Shown here: one piece after another, positions 23,268 to 32,705 of the stretch
Layout: every line of letters starts with the position of its first letter
Numbering within the stretch: the first letter of the stretch is position 1
From: Alphaproteobacteria bacterium
GTDB lineage: Bacteria > Pseudomonadota > Alphaproteobacteria > Rhizobiales > Xanthobacteraceae
Length of the DNA stretch: 47,049 nucleotides
Assembly: GCA_016869215.1 (NCBI GenBank)
Contig: VGEP01000032.1
Coordinates: 1 to 47,049, forward strand
Direction: 5' to 3'
Made by a program: the position numbers and the translations under genes
The notes under the pieces: model-generated
Databases searched by the model: none
What the model was told of the DNA's origin: nothing
The model's input: only the letters and a program-made list of their open reading frames with translations

Positions 23268-25547
23268 CTACTCCGCCGCTTTCCGCCCGGCCTGCTGCAG
23301 CAGTTCCCAGATATAGGCCGGCGACAGCGGCAGCTGCCGCGGCTGCACGCCGAGCGAAGACAGCGCGTTCGCCACCGCGTTGGCCATGCAACCACCGGCG
23401 GCAATGATGCCGCCTTCGCCCGCGCCCTTGGCGCCGAGCGGATTGATCGGCGACGGATACTTGTCCAGCACCACGCCGCGCAGGTTTGGGAAATCGCTGG
23501 CGAGCGGTAGCAGATAGTCGGCGAGCGAGCCGGTGAGAATCTGGCCGTTCTCGTCGTACTTCAGGTCCTCAAGTACCGCGCCGCCGAGGCCCTGCACCAG
23601 CGAGCCGATCATCTGGCCCTTCACGGTGAGCGGATTGATGGCGCGGCCGACGTCCTGCACCACGACGTAGTCGATAATCTCGATGCGGCCGAGTTTCGGA
23701 TCGACCGTGATGTGTGCGACGTGCGACCCGTAGCTGTAAGTGTGCTTCTTGTTCAGGAACACGCCTTCCTGCGTCAGCCCGGCAAACTCCCTGAGCGGAA
23801 CCGATTTGCCGCCGCCCGTCAGCTTGTCCTCGTCGAGCGTCACCGCATTCGCATCGCAACCGAGGCGCTTGGCGCCCGCCTCGCGCAGCGCCGCGAGGAA
23901 ATTGTTTGCGGCGTCGAGCACCGCCGAGCCGCCCATCACCGTCGAGCGTGAATGATAAGCGCCGTAGCCGTCGCTCACATACGCCGTCGAGCCGTGATGG
24001 ACGTGGCGGATGCGCTCGATGGAGACTTCCAGCGCGTCGGCCGCGATCTGCGCGAAGATCGTCTCCACGCCTTGCCCGACCGACGATGTGCCGAGGTAGA
24101 GCGAGATCGTGCCGTCGCCGTTCACCTCAAGCCGCGCGGTCTCCTTCGGGCCGGCAGCGCCGCCCTCGATGAAGCAAACCACGCCGATGCCATGGTACTT
24201 GCCGTCGACCAACTTGCCCTGGAGCTTGGACACCCGCGGCCAATCGATCTCCTGCAACGCGCGCTCCAGCGTTTCGGGATAGTGGCCGCTGTCATATTCG
24301 TCGACCGCGTTGGTCGGCTGCACGGTCGCGATCGGATAGGGCTGCTCCTTCGCAGTGATCAGGTTCCTTCGTCGCATGTCGATGCGGTCGATGCGAAGCT
24401 CTTCGGCGATCATATCGATCATGCGTTCGAGGAAGAAATTGGCCTCGAAGCGGCCCGGCCCGCGATAGGTACCGACCGGCGTCTTGTTGGTCATCCAGAG
24501 CGACGAATCGATCTTGACGTGCGGCACGCGATACGGGCCCGCCATGAACTGCGATACGTTGCGCGCACCGACCGCACCGTTGGTGCGCATGTAGGCGCCC
24601 ATGTCGGTGTGGACCTCGCCGCGGATCGCGAGGATGGTGCCGTCGCGCGCGCAGGCGACTTCGAGGATCGCCTCCTCCTCGCGCGCATGGTTCATCGCTA
24701 TCAGGTTCTCGCGGCGGTCCTCGATCCATTTCACCGGACGGCCGGTGTGCCTGGCCGCGAACGGGATCAGGAAGTCTTCCGGATAGAACTCGCCGCGCGC
24801 GCCATAGCCGCCGCCGACGTCGTTCTCGATCATCTCGATCTGCTCGACGGGGAGCCCGATCTGCGCCGAGAGAATCCGGCGGTTGAAGAACGGGACCTTC
24901 GCGGCGCCATAGATCGTGAGCATACCCTTGGCCGCGTCCCACGTGGCCATCACGCCGCGCGGCTCCATGGTCAGGCCGTAGTGGCGGCCGGTTCGCAGCC
25001 GCTCTTTGCGGACGTAAGGCGCGCTGGCAAAGGCCGCATCGGCGTCGCCCTTGCGCGATTCGAACACCATCGAGCGGTTGGTGCCCTGCTTGTCGAACAG
25101 CACGCTGTTGTTCCGCTGCGCCACCGTCCAGTCGGCGACCGCCGGCAGTTCTTCGATTTCCACTTCGATGGCATCGAAAGCGTCCTCGGCCTGCGCCGCA
25201 GTCGCGGCCAGCACCACGGCGATCGGCTCGCCGACGTAGCGCACTTTTTCGTGGGCTATCGCAGGCTGCTCGAACGGTTTGAACTCGGGCAGCGGCTGCA
25301 ACCGCATCGGCACGATCGGCGGGCCGCCCGGCATGTCGGCCGCGGTGATGACCGTGTGCACACCCGGCCGCTTCAGCGCCGCCGACGTGTCGATGCTCTT
25401 GATCTTTCCGTGCGCGACGGAACTCCGCAGGATCGCGGCGTGCAGCAGACCCGGCAGCGCGACGTCGTCGACATATTCGCCGCGCCCGCGCAGGAAGCGC
25501 AGGTCCTCGCGGCGTTCCATCGGCTGGCCGATGAACGTGTTCTTCAT
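23268..25547 (-). CDS. Molybdenum hydroxylase large (Mo cofactor) subunit, CoxL/XdhB type, set 1
   Basis: A 759-residue xanthine-dehydrogenase-family molybdopterin subunit. The N-terminal GQPMERREDLRFLRGRGEYVDD, DVGGGYGARGEFYPED, the active-site loop GTYRGPGR (about residue 360) and the catalytic Glu in KGAGEGG (about 707) are present. The loop is not the AYxCSFR of true form I CO dehydrogenase, so it is a hydroxylase of an organic substrate such as an N-heterocycle, purine or aldehyde. It follows the 2Fe-2S subunit gene by about 9 bp and forms a complete three-subunit enzyme with 25557-27018. Electrons would pass from Mo-MCD through the 2Fe-2S centres to FAD. Confidence 0.9.
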   Translation of the reverse strand: MKNTFIGQPMERREDLRFLRGRGEYVDDVALPGLLHAAILRSSVAHGKIKSIDTSAALKRPGVHTVITAADMPGGPPIVPMRLQPLPEFKPFEQPAIAHEKVRYVGEPIAVVLAATAAQAEDAFDAIEVEIEELPAVADWTVAQRNNSVLFDKQGTNRSMVFESRKGDADAAFASAPYVRKERLRTGRHYGLTMEPRGVMATWDAAKGMLTIYGAAKVPFFNRRILSAQIGLPVEQIEMIENDVGGGYGARGEFYPEDFLIPFAARHTGRPVKWIEDRRENLIAMNHAREEEAILEVACARDGTILAIRGEVHTDMGAYMRTNGAVGARNVSQFMAGPYRVPHVKIDSSLWMTNKTPVGTYRGPGRFEANFFLERMIDMIAEELRIDRIDMRRRNLITAKEQPYPIATVQPTNAVDEYDSGHYPETLERALQEIDWPRVSKLQGKLVDGKYHGIGVVCFIEGGAAGPKETARLEVNGDGTISLYLGTSSVGQGVETIFAQIAADALEVSIERIRHVHHGSTAYVSDGYGAYHSRSTVMGGSAVLDAANNFLAALREAGAKRLGCDANAVTLDEDKLTGGGKSVPLREFAGLTQEGVFLNKKHTYSYGSHVAHITVDPKLGRIEIIDYVVVQDVGRAINPLTVKGQMIGSLVQGLGGAVLEDLKYDENGQILTGSLADYLLPLASDFPNLRGVVLDKYPSPINPLGAKGAGEGGIIAAGGCMANAVANALSSLGVQPRQLPLSPAYIWELLQQAGRKAAE

Positions 25548-25556
25548 CGGCAGCCC

Positions 25557-26021
25557 CTACTTCTTGTACGCCGCGCGCGCGTCGAGCACCGCTTCGACGA
25601 TGCCGATGTAGCCGGTGCAGCGGCAGATGTTGCCCGACAGCACCTCGCGCACCCGGTCGGCATCGCAATCGGGCTCCTCGGTGAGCAGCGCATGCGCCGT
25701 GGTGATGAAGCCCGGTGTGCAGAATCCGCATTGCAGCGCGTGGTGCTTGCGGAAGGACTTCTGCAGCGGCGTCAGGTCCGCGTCGTTCGACAGGCCCTCG
25801 ACCGTCACGACCTTCGCGCCCTCGGCCTGCACCGCCAGCATCAGGCAGGCGCGCACCGCCTCGCCGTCGACCAGCACCGTGCAGGCGCCGCAGACGCCGT
25901 GCTCGCAGCCGACGTGCGTGCCGGTAAGCCGCAATTCGTGGCGAAGGCAGTCGGCGAGCGTCATGCGCGGCTCGACGTTCACGCTGACGGGCTTGCCGTT
26001 GACTTCGAACTTGGTGGTCAT
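25557..26021 (-). CDS. Molybdenum hydroxylase [2Fe-2S] subunit
   Basis: A 154-residue CoxS-type protein. The plant-ferredoxin-like cluster ligands are in CEHGVCGACTVLVDG with a following Cys (RACL). The second cluster is in CGFCTPGF and GNICRCTGY near the C-terminus. All eight cysteines appear intact. It relays electrons from the Mo subunit to the FAD subunit. ATG 26021 (MTTKFEV) is preferred over 26033. The stop is 9 bp before the Mo-subunit start, indicating coupling. Confidence 0.93.
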   Translation of the reverse strand: MTTKFEVNGKPVSVNVEPRMTLADCLRHELRLTGTHVGCEHGVCGACTVLVDGEAVRACLMLAVQAEGAKVVTVEGLSNDADLTPLQKSFRKHHALQCGFCTPGFITTAHALLTEEPDCDADRVREVLSGNICRCTGYIGIVEAVLDARAAYKK

Positions 26022-26037
26022 GCGCCAACCCATCCCC

Positions 26038-26134
26038 GCTCATTCCCGCGCAAGCGGGAATCCAGCGCAAAATGTCCAAAAGCCTTGAATTGCCGCCATG
26101 GGTCCCCGCTTTCGCGAGGACGCACGGAGAGGGC
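26038..26134. repeat. CATTCCCGC/GCGGGAAT palindromic repeat
   Basis: CATTCCCGCGCAAGCGGGAATCCAG at the left, with a decayed right arm (TGGGTCCCCGCTTTCGCGAGGAC), separates the 2Fe-2S and FAD subunit genes. It is a different repeat family from the GTCATTCCGGGG copies but has the same design, and it lies inside the operon. Confidence 0.6.
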
Positions 26135-26160
26135 TGCGCACACGAACACCATGACGGCCC

Positions 26161-27018
26161 CTATCGTGCCGCGGCCAGAAGCGCACGCTCGCAGAGCGTG
26201 CCGGTGAGCGAACGCCGGTAGGCGGCGCTGGCGTGGATGTCCTCCTGCGGATCGACCTCGGCCGCCGCCGCCTCGCCGACCTTCACGGCCAGCGCCTCGG
26301 TAACGGCCTGGCCGTTCAGCGCGGCCTCGGCCTTGGCGAGACGCCGCGGCCGATCGCCGACGCCGATGGTGCCGATGTGGGCGTTCGTCGCCTTGCCGCC
26401 GGCATCGAGATCGTAGAACAGCGCCACGCCCGACATGGCGAAATCGCCGCGGCGGCGCGCAAACTCCTGGAAGCCAGAGCGGCGCACGGCCGGCCATGCC
26501 GGCAGATGGATTTCGGTGACGATCTCGTCGGGCTTGAGCGCCGTGGTCAGTGCGCCCTCGAAGAAGTCGGCGGCCTTGATGGCGCGCGTGCCGCCCTTGC
26601 CCGCGGCCGTGATCACCGCGTCGCAGGCGACGCAGACGCCCGGCATCTCCGCCGCCGGGTCGGCATGCGCGACGCTGCCGCCGACCGTCCCGCGGTTGCG
26701 GATCTGGTAATGCGCGACATGCGCGATCGCGGCCTTGAGCAAGGGATGCGCGGATTCGAGCCGCTTGTCGTCCTGAATGTCGCGCCAGCGCACCAGCGCG
26801 CCGAGGCGGACGCCGTCGGCGCCGATCTTGATCTCGTTCAGGCCGGGGAGCTTGCGCAGATCGACCAGCAGCGACGGCCGCGCCAGCCGGAACGCCAGCA
26901 TCGGCACGAGGCTCTGGCCGCCGGCGATGGCCTTGGCCTCGCCGTTGTGGGAGGCGAGCAGCGCAACCGCTTCGTTGAGGGTCGTGGGACAGGCGTATTC
27001 GAACGGCGGCAGCTTCAT
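26161..27018 (-). CDS. Molybdenum hydroxylase FAD-binding subunit
   Basis: A 285-residue CoxM-type flavoprotein of the PCMH FAD-binding fold. AIAGGQSLVPMLAFRLA and NRGTVGGSVAHADPAAEMP are the two FAD-binding blocks, and a CO-dehydrogenase flavoprotein C-terminal domain follows (GIGVGDRPRRLAKAE-like region). It passes electrons from the 2Fe-2S subunit to an acceptor. ATG 27018 starts the domain exactly; the longer frame is upstream noise. It is the first gene of the operon and diverges from the second Pht5-like gene over about 150 bp. Confidence 0.9.
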   Translation of the reverse strand: MKLPPFEYACPTTLNEAVALLASHNGEAKAIAGGQSLVPMLAFRLARPSLLVDLRKLPGLNEIKIGADGVRLGALVRWRDIQDDKRLESAHPLLKAAIAHVAHYQIRNRGTVGGSVAHADPAAEMPGVCVACDAVITAAGKGGTRAIKAADFFEGALTTALKPDEIVTEIHLPAWPAVRRSGFQEFARRRGDFAMSGVALFYDLDAGGKATNAHIGTIGVGDRPRRLAKAEAALNGQAVTEALAVKVGEAAAAEVDPQEDIHASAAYRRSLTGTLCERALLAAAR

Positions 27019-27169
27019 GGGCTCACTCGGACTGGTCGAGGCTCGTGCCTTCGTTGCCTGGAACGATGACAAACCACTATCGCCAGCCCCCGCCGGAGCG
27101 TCAACGCACGGGCCATGCAAATACGGTATGGTTCGGCGTCCCGATGCCGCATTCCGCCGGAGCATGCGT

Positions 27170-28159
27170 ATGGCCCTGGAGCTGAGCCTGTCCGTCTGCA
27201 ACTACGACCGCACCGCGGCGCTCTTCGATGGCCGCGTATCGGTCGAGGGCTGCAACGTCACCGCGGTCGCGCTCGAACCGGAAGAGTCCTTCCACCGCGC
27301 GTTCAAGTTCCAGGAGTTCGACGCCACCGAAATCTCCATGAGCAGCTACCTGCTGTCGGTCGCGCGCAACGACTCCCACTACGTCGCGATTCCGGCCTTC
27401 GTGTCGCGGCTGTTCCGGCATTCCAGCATCTACATCCGCACCGACCGCGGTATAAGCGGGCCGGAGGACCTGAAAGGCAAGACCATCGGCCTGCCCGAGT
27501 ACCAGATGACCGCCAACGTCTGGGTGCGCGGCATGCTGCAGGACGAATACGGCGTGCATCCGCGCGACATCAAATGGCGGCGCGGTGGCCTCGAAGAGCC
27601 CGGCCGCGAGGAGCGCGCGCGCATCTCGTTGCCGCCGGAGATCGACCTGCAGGCGGCGCCGCACGACCGCTCGATCTCCGACATGCTGGAGAAGGGCGAG
27701 ATCGACGGCATTCTCAGCGCGCGGGCGCCGTCGTGCTTCCTGCGCGGCGCGCCGAACGTCGGGAGGCTGTTCGCGGATTATCCGGCGGCCGAGGCGGCCT
27801 ACTACAAGAAGACCAAACTGTTCCCGATCATGCACGCCATTGGCATTCGGCGTTCGATCATCGAGAAAAATCCGTGGGTCGCGGTCAGTCTCTACAAGGC
27901 GTTCGTGCAGGCGAAGGCGCTGTGCATGCACGAGCTCGGCCAGATCGGCCATCTGCTCGCGACGCTGCCGTGGCCGGTCGCGGCCTACGACGAGGCGCGC
28001 AAGCTGATGGGCGAGGACTACTGGTCCTACGGCGCAAACGAGAATAAGCACACGCTGGAGACGCTGGCGCACTACTCGTTCGAACAGGGCCTGTCGGTGC
28101 GGCAGGTGGCGTTCGAGGAGATGTTCGCCAAGCCTGTGTATGAGCTGACGAAGATCTAG
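27170..28159 (+). CDS. 4,5-dihydroxyphthalate decarboxylase-like protein (Pht5 family), copy B
   Basis: A 329-residue paralogue of copy A with the same blocks in order: SVCNYDRTAALF, VAIPAFVSRLFRHSS, DLKGKTIGLPEY, MLEKGEIDG, FPIMHAIGI and NPWVAVSLYKAF. It has no signal peptide. ATG 27170 has GGAG 7 nt upstream; ATG 27164 is also possible. It diverges from the molybdenum hydroxylase operon, so both may be controlled from the 150-bp gap. The stop overlaps the convergent transporter stop by 4 bp. Substrate-binding-protein function cannot be excluded, because the fold is shared. Confidence 0.75.
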   Translation: MALELSLSVCNYDRTAALFDGRVSVEGCNVTAVALEPEESFHRAFKFQEFDATEISMSSYLLSVARNDSHYVAIPAFVSRLFRHSSIYIRTDRGISGPEDLKGKTIGLPEYQMTANVWVRGMLQDEYGVHPRDIKWRRGGLEEPGREERARISLPPEIDLQAAPHDRSISDMLEKGEIDGILSARAPSCFLRGAPNVGRLFADYPAAEAAYYKKTKLFPIMHAIGIRRSIIEKNPWVAVSLYKAFVQAKALCMHELGQIGHLLATLPWPVAAYDEARKLMGEDYWSYGANENKHTLETLAHYSFEQGLSVRQVAFEEMFAKPVYELTKI

Positions 28160-29061
28160 CGGCTCACCAGCACGATCCCCGCAGCCACCAGCAGCGCCGC
28201 AGTGCCCTTCTGCATCAGGTCGCGCGGGGCAAGGCTCTCGTGGCTGACTCGCGGCCAGAGCAGGGTCAGCACCACGCCGAAGACAAACACAAACAGCGTC
28301 GTGGTCGAGCCGATGGCCTGCACCACCGCGAGCGGCGCGAAGATCAGCGCGTAGCGGTTGCCGAGTGCGCCGCCGAGGTTGACCAGTTCGTTCGAGGCGT
28401 TGATCGCGACCATCGCCACCGGGTGCTCGCGGAACAGCCGGAAGAACTCGCGGCGATGGTTGCCGATGCTGAGGTACGCGAACCCGAAGATCGCCTCGCC
28501 CGCGAACATCCAGAACGTCGTCGCCCAGAATTCCTCCTTCACCGCGAACACCTTGAAGATCAAGGTCGACAGCGACATCACAAAACCGCAGCACAGCATC
28601 AGCAGCGCGAGCCGCCAGCGGAACGGCTCCGTCCGCCGCGCGCCGACCGACACGAACAGGATGCCGCCGAGGATCAGCGCGCAGCCTCCGAACTGCGACC
28701 CCGACAGCGTTTCGCTCAGGACCAGATACCCGAGCGCATAGCCGAACAGCGGCGAGGCCTGGAAGAACGGCGCAACCACCGACGCCTCGTGGCCCTGCAA
28801 GGCGCGCAGGTAAAAGAAGATCGCCGCCATATAGAGCAGGCCCGACAGCGTCATCAGTGCGACGCTTTGCAGGTCGCGGTACAGCACCGAGGGATCGAAG
28901 TACGCGATCGCCGGCATGAGCGCGAGGCCCATCAGCGCGGTGAAGATCAGCAGGATGCCGACGTCGGTGTTCTTGAAGTAACGCTCGACCAGGTACTTGT
29001 CCAAATGCGTGGAGATCGCCCATAGCACCGGGCCCGAGAGCGCGAAGCCAAGCCAGTTCAT
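28156..29061 (-). CDS. EamA/DMT-family transporter
   Basis: A 301-residue membrane protein with about ten hydrophobic helices in two EamA-like repeats. LDKYLVERYF in the first helix region, SPLFGYALGYLVLSETLSGSQ at the end of repeat 1 and TTTLFVFVFGVVLTLLWPR at the end of repeat 2 fit drug/metabolite exporters. Its ATG overlaps the TGA of the upstream Mo-subunit gene (ATGA), so it is translationally coupled to that enzyme. It could move the substrate or product across the inner membrane. Confidence 0.8.
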   Translation of the reverse strand: MNWLGFALSGPVLWAISTHLDKYLVERYFKNTDVGILLIFTALMGLALMPAIAYFDPSVLYRDLQSVALMTLSGLLYMAAIFFYLRALQGHEASVVAPFFQASPLFGYALGYLVLSETLSGSQFGGCALILGGILFVSVGARRTEPFRWRLALLMLCCGFVMSLSTLIFKVFAVKEEFWATTFWMFAGEAIFGFAYLSIGNHRREFFRLFREHPVAMVAINASNELVNLGGALGNRYALIFAPLAVVQAIGSTTTLFVFVFGVVLTLLWPRVSHESLAPRDLMQKGTAALLVAAGIVLVSR

Positions 29062-31355
29062 GTTCGCCGCCGCGCCTCCTGCGCCAGCTCCCACACCCGC
29101 TGCGGGGATAGCGGCAGGTCGCGCGGTTCCGCGCCGAGCGCGTTGGCGACCGCATTGGCGATCACGCCGCCGACCGGAATGATGCCGCCCTCGCCCGCGC
29201 CTTTGACGCCGAGCGGATTGTGCGGCGCGGGTTTTTCTTCCAGCGCGTGCGCGCGGACAGCGGGAAAGTCGCTCGCGGTCGGCACCAGATAGTCGGTGAG
29301 CGAGCCGGCGAGGAACTGCGCCTCGCCGTCGTAGGCGAGACTCTCCAGCAGCGCACCGCCGAGCCCCTGCACGATGGCGCCGACGGTCTGGCCGTGCAGC
29401 GTCAGCGGATTGACGATGCGGCCGACGTCCTCCACCGCCATGTAGTCGATCAGCGCCATGTGCCCGGTGCCGGGATCGACCGCCACATGCGCCGCATGCG
29501 CGCCGTAGCCGTAGGTGCGCTTGCTGGAGGCGTAAGTGCCTTCCACTTCGATTCCCGCCAGCGCCGCAAACGCGATCGACCGCCCGTCCGGCCCGCGCGC
29601 GGCATCGCCGTCGATGACGACACTTGCAGCCTCGCAGCCGAATCGCTCCGCAGCCGCGTCGCGGATCGCCTTTTTCAGGTTCTCCGCCGCATGCACGATG
29701 GCCGAGCCGCCCATCACAATGGAGCGCGACGAATAGGAGCCGAAGCCCTGCTTCACGTGCGTGGTCGAGCCGTGGCGCACCTCGCGGATGCGCGCCATCG
29801 GCATGTCGAGCGCGTCGGCAGCGATCTGCATGAACACCGTCTCGACGCCCTGCCCGACCGACGACGAGCCGACATAGAGCGTCACCGCGCCGTCGCTTTC
29901 GAGCACCATGCGCACGTTCTCGCGCGGGCCGGAGCCGCCGCCTTCGATGTAGCAGCCGACGGCAATGCCGTGATAGCGGCCACCAACGAATTGGCCTTGC
30001 AGCTTTGCCTTCTCGTCCCAGCCGAAATCCGCGAGGCAGCGGTCCAGCGTCTGGCGATAGTCGCCCGAGTCGGTTTCGGTGCCCTGGTCGAGCGGCTGCA
30101 CCGTCGGCAGCGCCCAAGGCATTTCGGATTCGGAGAGCAGATTGCGGCGGCGGAACTCGACCCGGTCGATGCCAAGCTCGTTTGCGGCCATGTCGAACAA
30201 CCGCTCGCGGTAGAAGTCGGCCTCGAACCGCCCCGGCCCGCGATAGGTGCCCGAGGGCGTCTTGTCGGTCATCAAAAGCGTCATGCCGAAATCGACGTTC
30301 GGCACGCGATAGGGCCCGGTCAGCACCTGCGCGGTGTTGCGCGGCGCGGTGACGCCGTTGGTGCGGATGTAGGCGCCGAGGTCCGTTGCACCCATCCCGC
30401 GCAAGCCGCGGATCGTGCCGTCGCGGTCGCAGGCGATTTCGAGTTCGCATTCCGAGTCGCGCGCGTGGTTGGACGCGATCATGTGCTCGCGGCGGTCCTC
30501 GATCCATTTCACCGGCCGGCCGAGTGCCTTCGCAGCGAACGGGATCAGGAAATCCTCCGGATAGAACTCGCCGCGCGAGCCGAACCCGCCGCCGACGTCG
30601 GCCTCGATCATGGTGATGTCGTGCTCGGCGAACCCTAGCTGCTTGGCGAGCAGGCGGCGGTTGTGGAACGCGACCTTGGCCGCGCCATGGACCGTGAGAT
30701 GGCCGCGCGCGCCGTCCCATTGCGCCAGCAGCCCGCGCGGCTCCATCGGCATGGCCGTGAAGCGCTGCACCGAGAAGCGTTCGCGCCGGACGTAGGGCGC
30801 ATCGCGGAATGCCGCGTCCGCATCGCCGCGCCGCGCCGTCAGCTCGATGACGCGATTGGTGCCGGCGCTTTCGAACAGCACGCTTGCGTCCGCGCGCGCC
30901 GCGTCGCGGTCCGCGACCGGCGGCAGCGGCTCGATGTCGAGCGCGATGGCCTCCAGCGCGTCTTCCGCGAGCGCCGCGCTGTCGGCGACCACCACCGCAA
31001 TCGGCTCGCCGACGTAGCGCACCTTGCCATGGGCGATGACCGGCTGCTGATAGGGCTCGAATTCCGGCAACAGCTCCTGCCGCATGGCGATGATCGGCAC
31101 GCGCCCCAATGCGCGTTCGACGTCGGTTGCCATCAGTACCGCATGTACGCCCGGCCACTCGCGCGCCACCGCACATTCGATGCCGCGGATGCGCCCGTGC
31201 GCCACCGGCGAGCGCAGGATGGCCGCGTGCAGCGCGCCCTTCGCCGGGACGTCGTCGACGAATTGCCCCCGCCCGCGCAGGAAGCGCAGGTCCTCGACGC
31301 GCTCGACCGGGCTGCCGATCGGACGGTTGCCGCTATGCTTGCGAGAGGGGTCCAC
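29058..31355 (-). CDS. Molybdenum hydroxylase large subunit, set 2 (no adjacent small subunits)
   Basis: A 765-residue paralogue of the set-1 Mo subunit with the same landmarks: GSPVERVEDLRFLRGRGQFVDD, ADVGGGFGSRGEFYPED, GTYRGPGR (about 370) and KGAGEGG (about 717). The close similarity of motifs suggests a duplication. No 2Fe-2S or FAD subunit gene is beside it; it is followed only by a DMT transporter (4-bp overlap). It may borrow the small subunits encoded at 25.6-27.0 kb. The start at 31355 lies near a GAGAGG-like site, and upstream is a palindromic repeat and a divergent acyl-CoA dehydrogenase gene. Confidence 0.88.
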   Translation of the reverse strand: MDPSRKHSGNRPIGSPVERVEDLRFLRGRGQFVDDVPAKGALHAAILRSPVAHGRIRGIECAVAREWPGVHAVLMATDVERALGRVPIIAMRQELLPEFEPYQQPVIAHGKVRYVGEPIAVVVADSAALAEDALEAIALDIEPLPPVADRDAARADASVLFESAGTNRVIELTARRGDADAAFRDAPYVRRERFSVQRFTAMPMEPRGLLAQWDGARGHLTVHGAAKVAFHNRRLLAKQLGFAEHDITMIEADVGGGFGSRGEFYPEDFLIPFAAKALGRPVKWIEDRREHMIASNHARDSECELEIACDRDGTIRGLRGMGATDLGAYIRTNGVTAPRNTAQVLTGPYRVPNVDFGMTLLMTDKTPSGTYRGPGRFEADFYRERLFDMAANELGIDRVEFRRRNLLSESEMPWALPTVQPLDQGTETDSGDYRQTLDRCLADFGWDEKAKLQGQFVGGRYHGIAVGCYIEGGGSGPRENVRMVLESDGAVTLYVGSSSVGQGVETVFMQIAADALDMPMARIREVRHGSTTHVKQGFGSYSSRSIVMGGSAIVHAAENLKKAIRDAAAERFGCEAASVVIDGDAARGPDGRSIAFAALAGIEVEGTYASSKRTYGYGAHAAHVAVDPGTGHMALIDYMAVEDVGRIVNPLTLHGQTVGAIVQGLGGALLESLAYDGEAQFLAGSLTDYLVPTASDFPAVRAHALEEKPAPHNPLGVKGAGEGGIIPVGGVIANAVANALGAEPRDLPLSPQRVWELAQEARRRT

Positions 31356-31390
31356 GCGATTCCCGTTTGTGACACGCCATCCTATCCACG

Positions 31391-31502
31391 GTCATTCCGG
31401 GGCGCGAGCGCAGCGGGTGAACCCGGAATCCAGGGACGGCGTGCGCCGAATAAGTAGCCCTGGATTCCGGGCCTTCGAGCTTCGCTCGCATCCCGGAATG
31501 AC
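31391..31502. repeat. GTCATTCC...GGAATGAC palindromic repeat, copy 2
   Basis: A 112-bp relative of the 23130 element with the same ends and the paired CCCGGAATCCAGG / CCTGGATTCCGGG blocks; the arm-tip palindromes differ. It lies in the divergent gap between the second Mo subunit and the acyl-CoA dehydrogenase, so it could influence either promoter. Confidence 0.85.
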
Positions 31503-31540
31503 CGCTGATACGCTTCGGCGCAAATTGCCGGAGCGCCTGG

Positions 31541-32695
31541 ATGGACCTCGAACTGCCCGAAGAGCTGCGCATGCTCAAGGAGACCGTGCGCCAGTTCGTC
31601 GACCGCGAACTGATCCCCATCGAGATGACGGCGATGGACGGCTCGGACATGAAGCCGGAGGTCCGCAAGCAGGTCGAGGACAAGGCGAAGAAGGCCGGGC
31701 TCTGGCATCTCGACGTGCCGGCCGAATACGGCGGCGCGGGACTGAATCTGTTGGGCCTCGTCGTGGTCTGGGAGGAGATCGCGCGCACGATCGCCGTGCC
31801 GCCGCGCGGGCCGCTGGTGTTCGGGCCCGATCTGCGGCCGATCCTGTTCACGCTCACGCCCGCGCAGAAGGACAAGTACCTGCATCCCGTGCTGCGCGGC
31901 GAGAAGCGCACAGCCTTTGCGCAATCCGAGCCCGATGCCGGCTCCGATCCCGGCACGATGCGAACGACGGCCGTGCGCCAGGGCGACCACTACCTCATCA
32001 ATGGCTACAAGCGCTGGATCACCAACGCCCACAACGCCGACTTCCTCCAGCTCGTGGCCGCGACCGATCGCAGCAAGGGCAGCCGCGGCGGCCTGTCCAT
32101 GTTCCTGGTCGACTGCGACACGCCGGGACTGAAGATCGTGCGCAAGACGCCGACCGTGATGGGCGACGAGCCCTGCGAGCTTGCGCTCGACGACGTGAAA
32201 GTGCCGGCTGAAAACCTGATCGGCAAGGAAGGCGACGGAATGCGCGCCGCGCAGGCCTGGATCACGGCAGGAAGGCTCTATCAGGCCTGCCGCGGGCTCG
32301 GCGTCGCCAAGCGCTGCCTCGACCTGATGGTGTCCTACGCCAGGCAGCGCACGACCTTCGGTGCGCCGCTCGCCGAGCGGCAGGCGGTGCAGTTCATGAT
32401 CGCCGACAGCTACACCGAGCACCACATGACGCAACTCATGGTGTACCGGCTCGCCGCGCGCACGGACGCCGGGATCGCCGCGCGCCACGAGAGCTACATG
32501 GCCAAGATCGCCGGGACCGAACTGGGATTCCGCGTGGCCGACCGCTGCATGCAGATCCACGGCGGCATGGGCTTGGCGACCGAGATGCCGATCTCCAAGA
32601 TGTGGCGCGACGCCCGGAGCTTCATGATCACGGAAGGCCCGGTCGAGGTGATGCGGATGGTGCTGGCGCGGGAGATTTTCCGGGGGCAGAGTTGA
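31541..32695 (+). CDS. Acyl-CoA dehydrogenase
   Basis: A 384-residue FAD-dependent acyl-CoA dehydrogenase with ELRMLKETVRQFVDREL at the start, FAQSEPDAGSDPG (flavin and substrate loop), ARQRTTFGAPLAERQAVQF, QIHGGMGLATEMPISKMWRDAR and a C-terminal MITEGPVEV. The Glu of TEG (E365) is placed like the catalytic base of medium-chain enzymes. It oxidises an acyl-CoA at C2-C3 and passes electrons to ETF. It is followed on the same strand by a third Mo subunit and a flavin oxidoreductase, consistent with degradation of a CoA-activated acid. Confidence 0.9.
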   Translation: MDLELPEELRMLKETVRQFVDRELIPIEMTAMDGSDMKPEVRKQVEDKAKKAGLWHLDVPAEYGGAGLNLLGLVVVWEEIARTIAVPPRGPLVFGPDLRPILFTLTPAQKDKYLHPVLRGEKRTAFAQSEPDAGSDPGTMRTTAVRQGDHYLINGYKRWITNAHNADFLQLVAATDRSKGSRGGLSMFLVDCDTPGLKIVRKTPTVMGDEPCELALDDVKVPAENLIGKEGDGMRAAQAWITAGRLYQACRGLGVAKRCLDLMVSYARQRTTFGAPLAERQAVQFMIADSYTEHHMTQLMVYRLAARTDAGIAARHESYMAKIAGTELGFRVADRCMQIHGGMGLATEMPISKMWRDARSFMITEGPVEVMRMVLAREIFRGQS

Positions 32696-32705
32696 CGGCG
32701 AAGCC

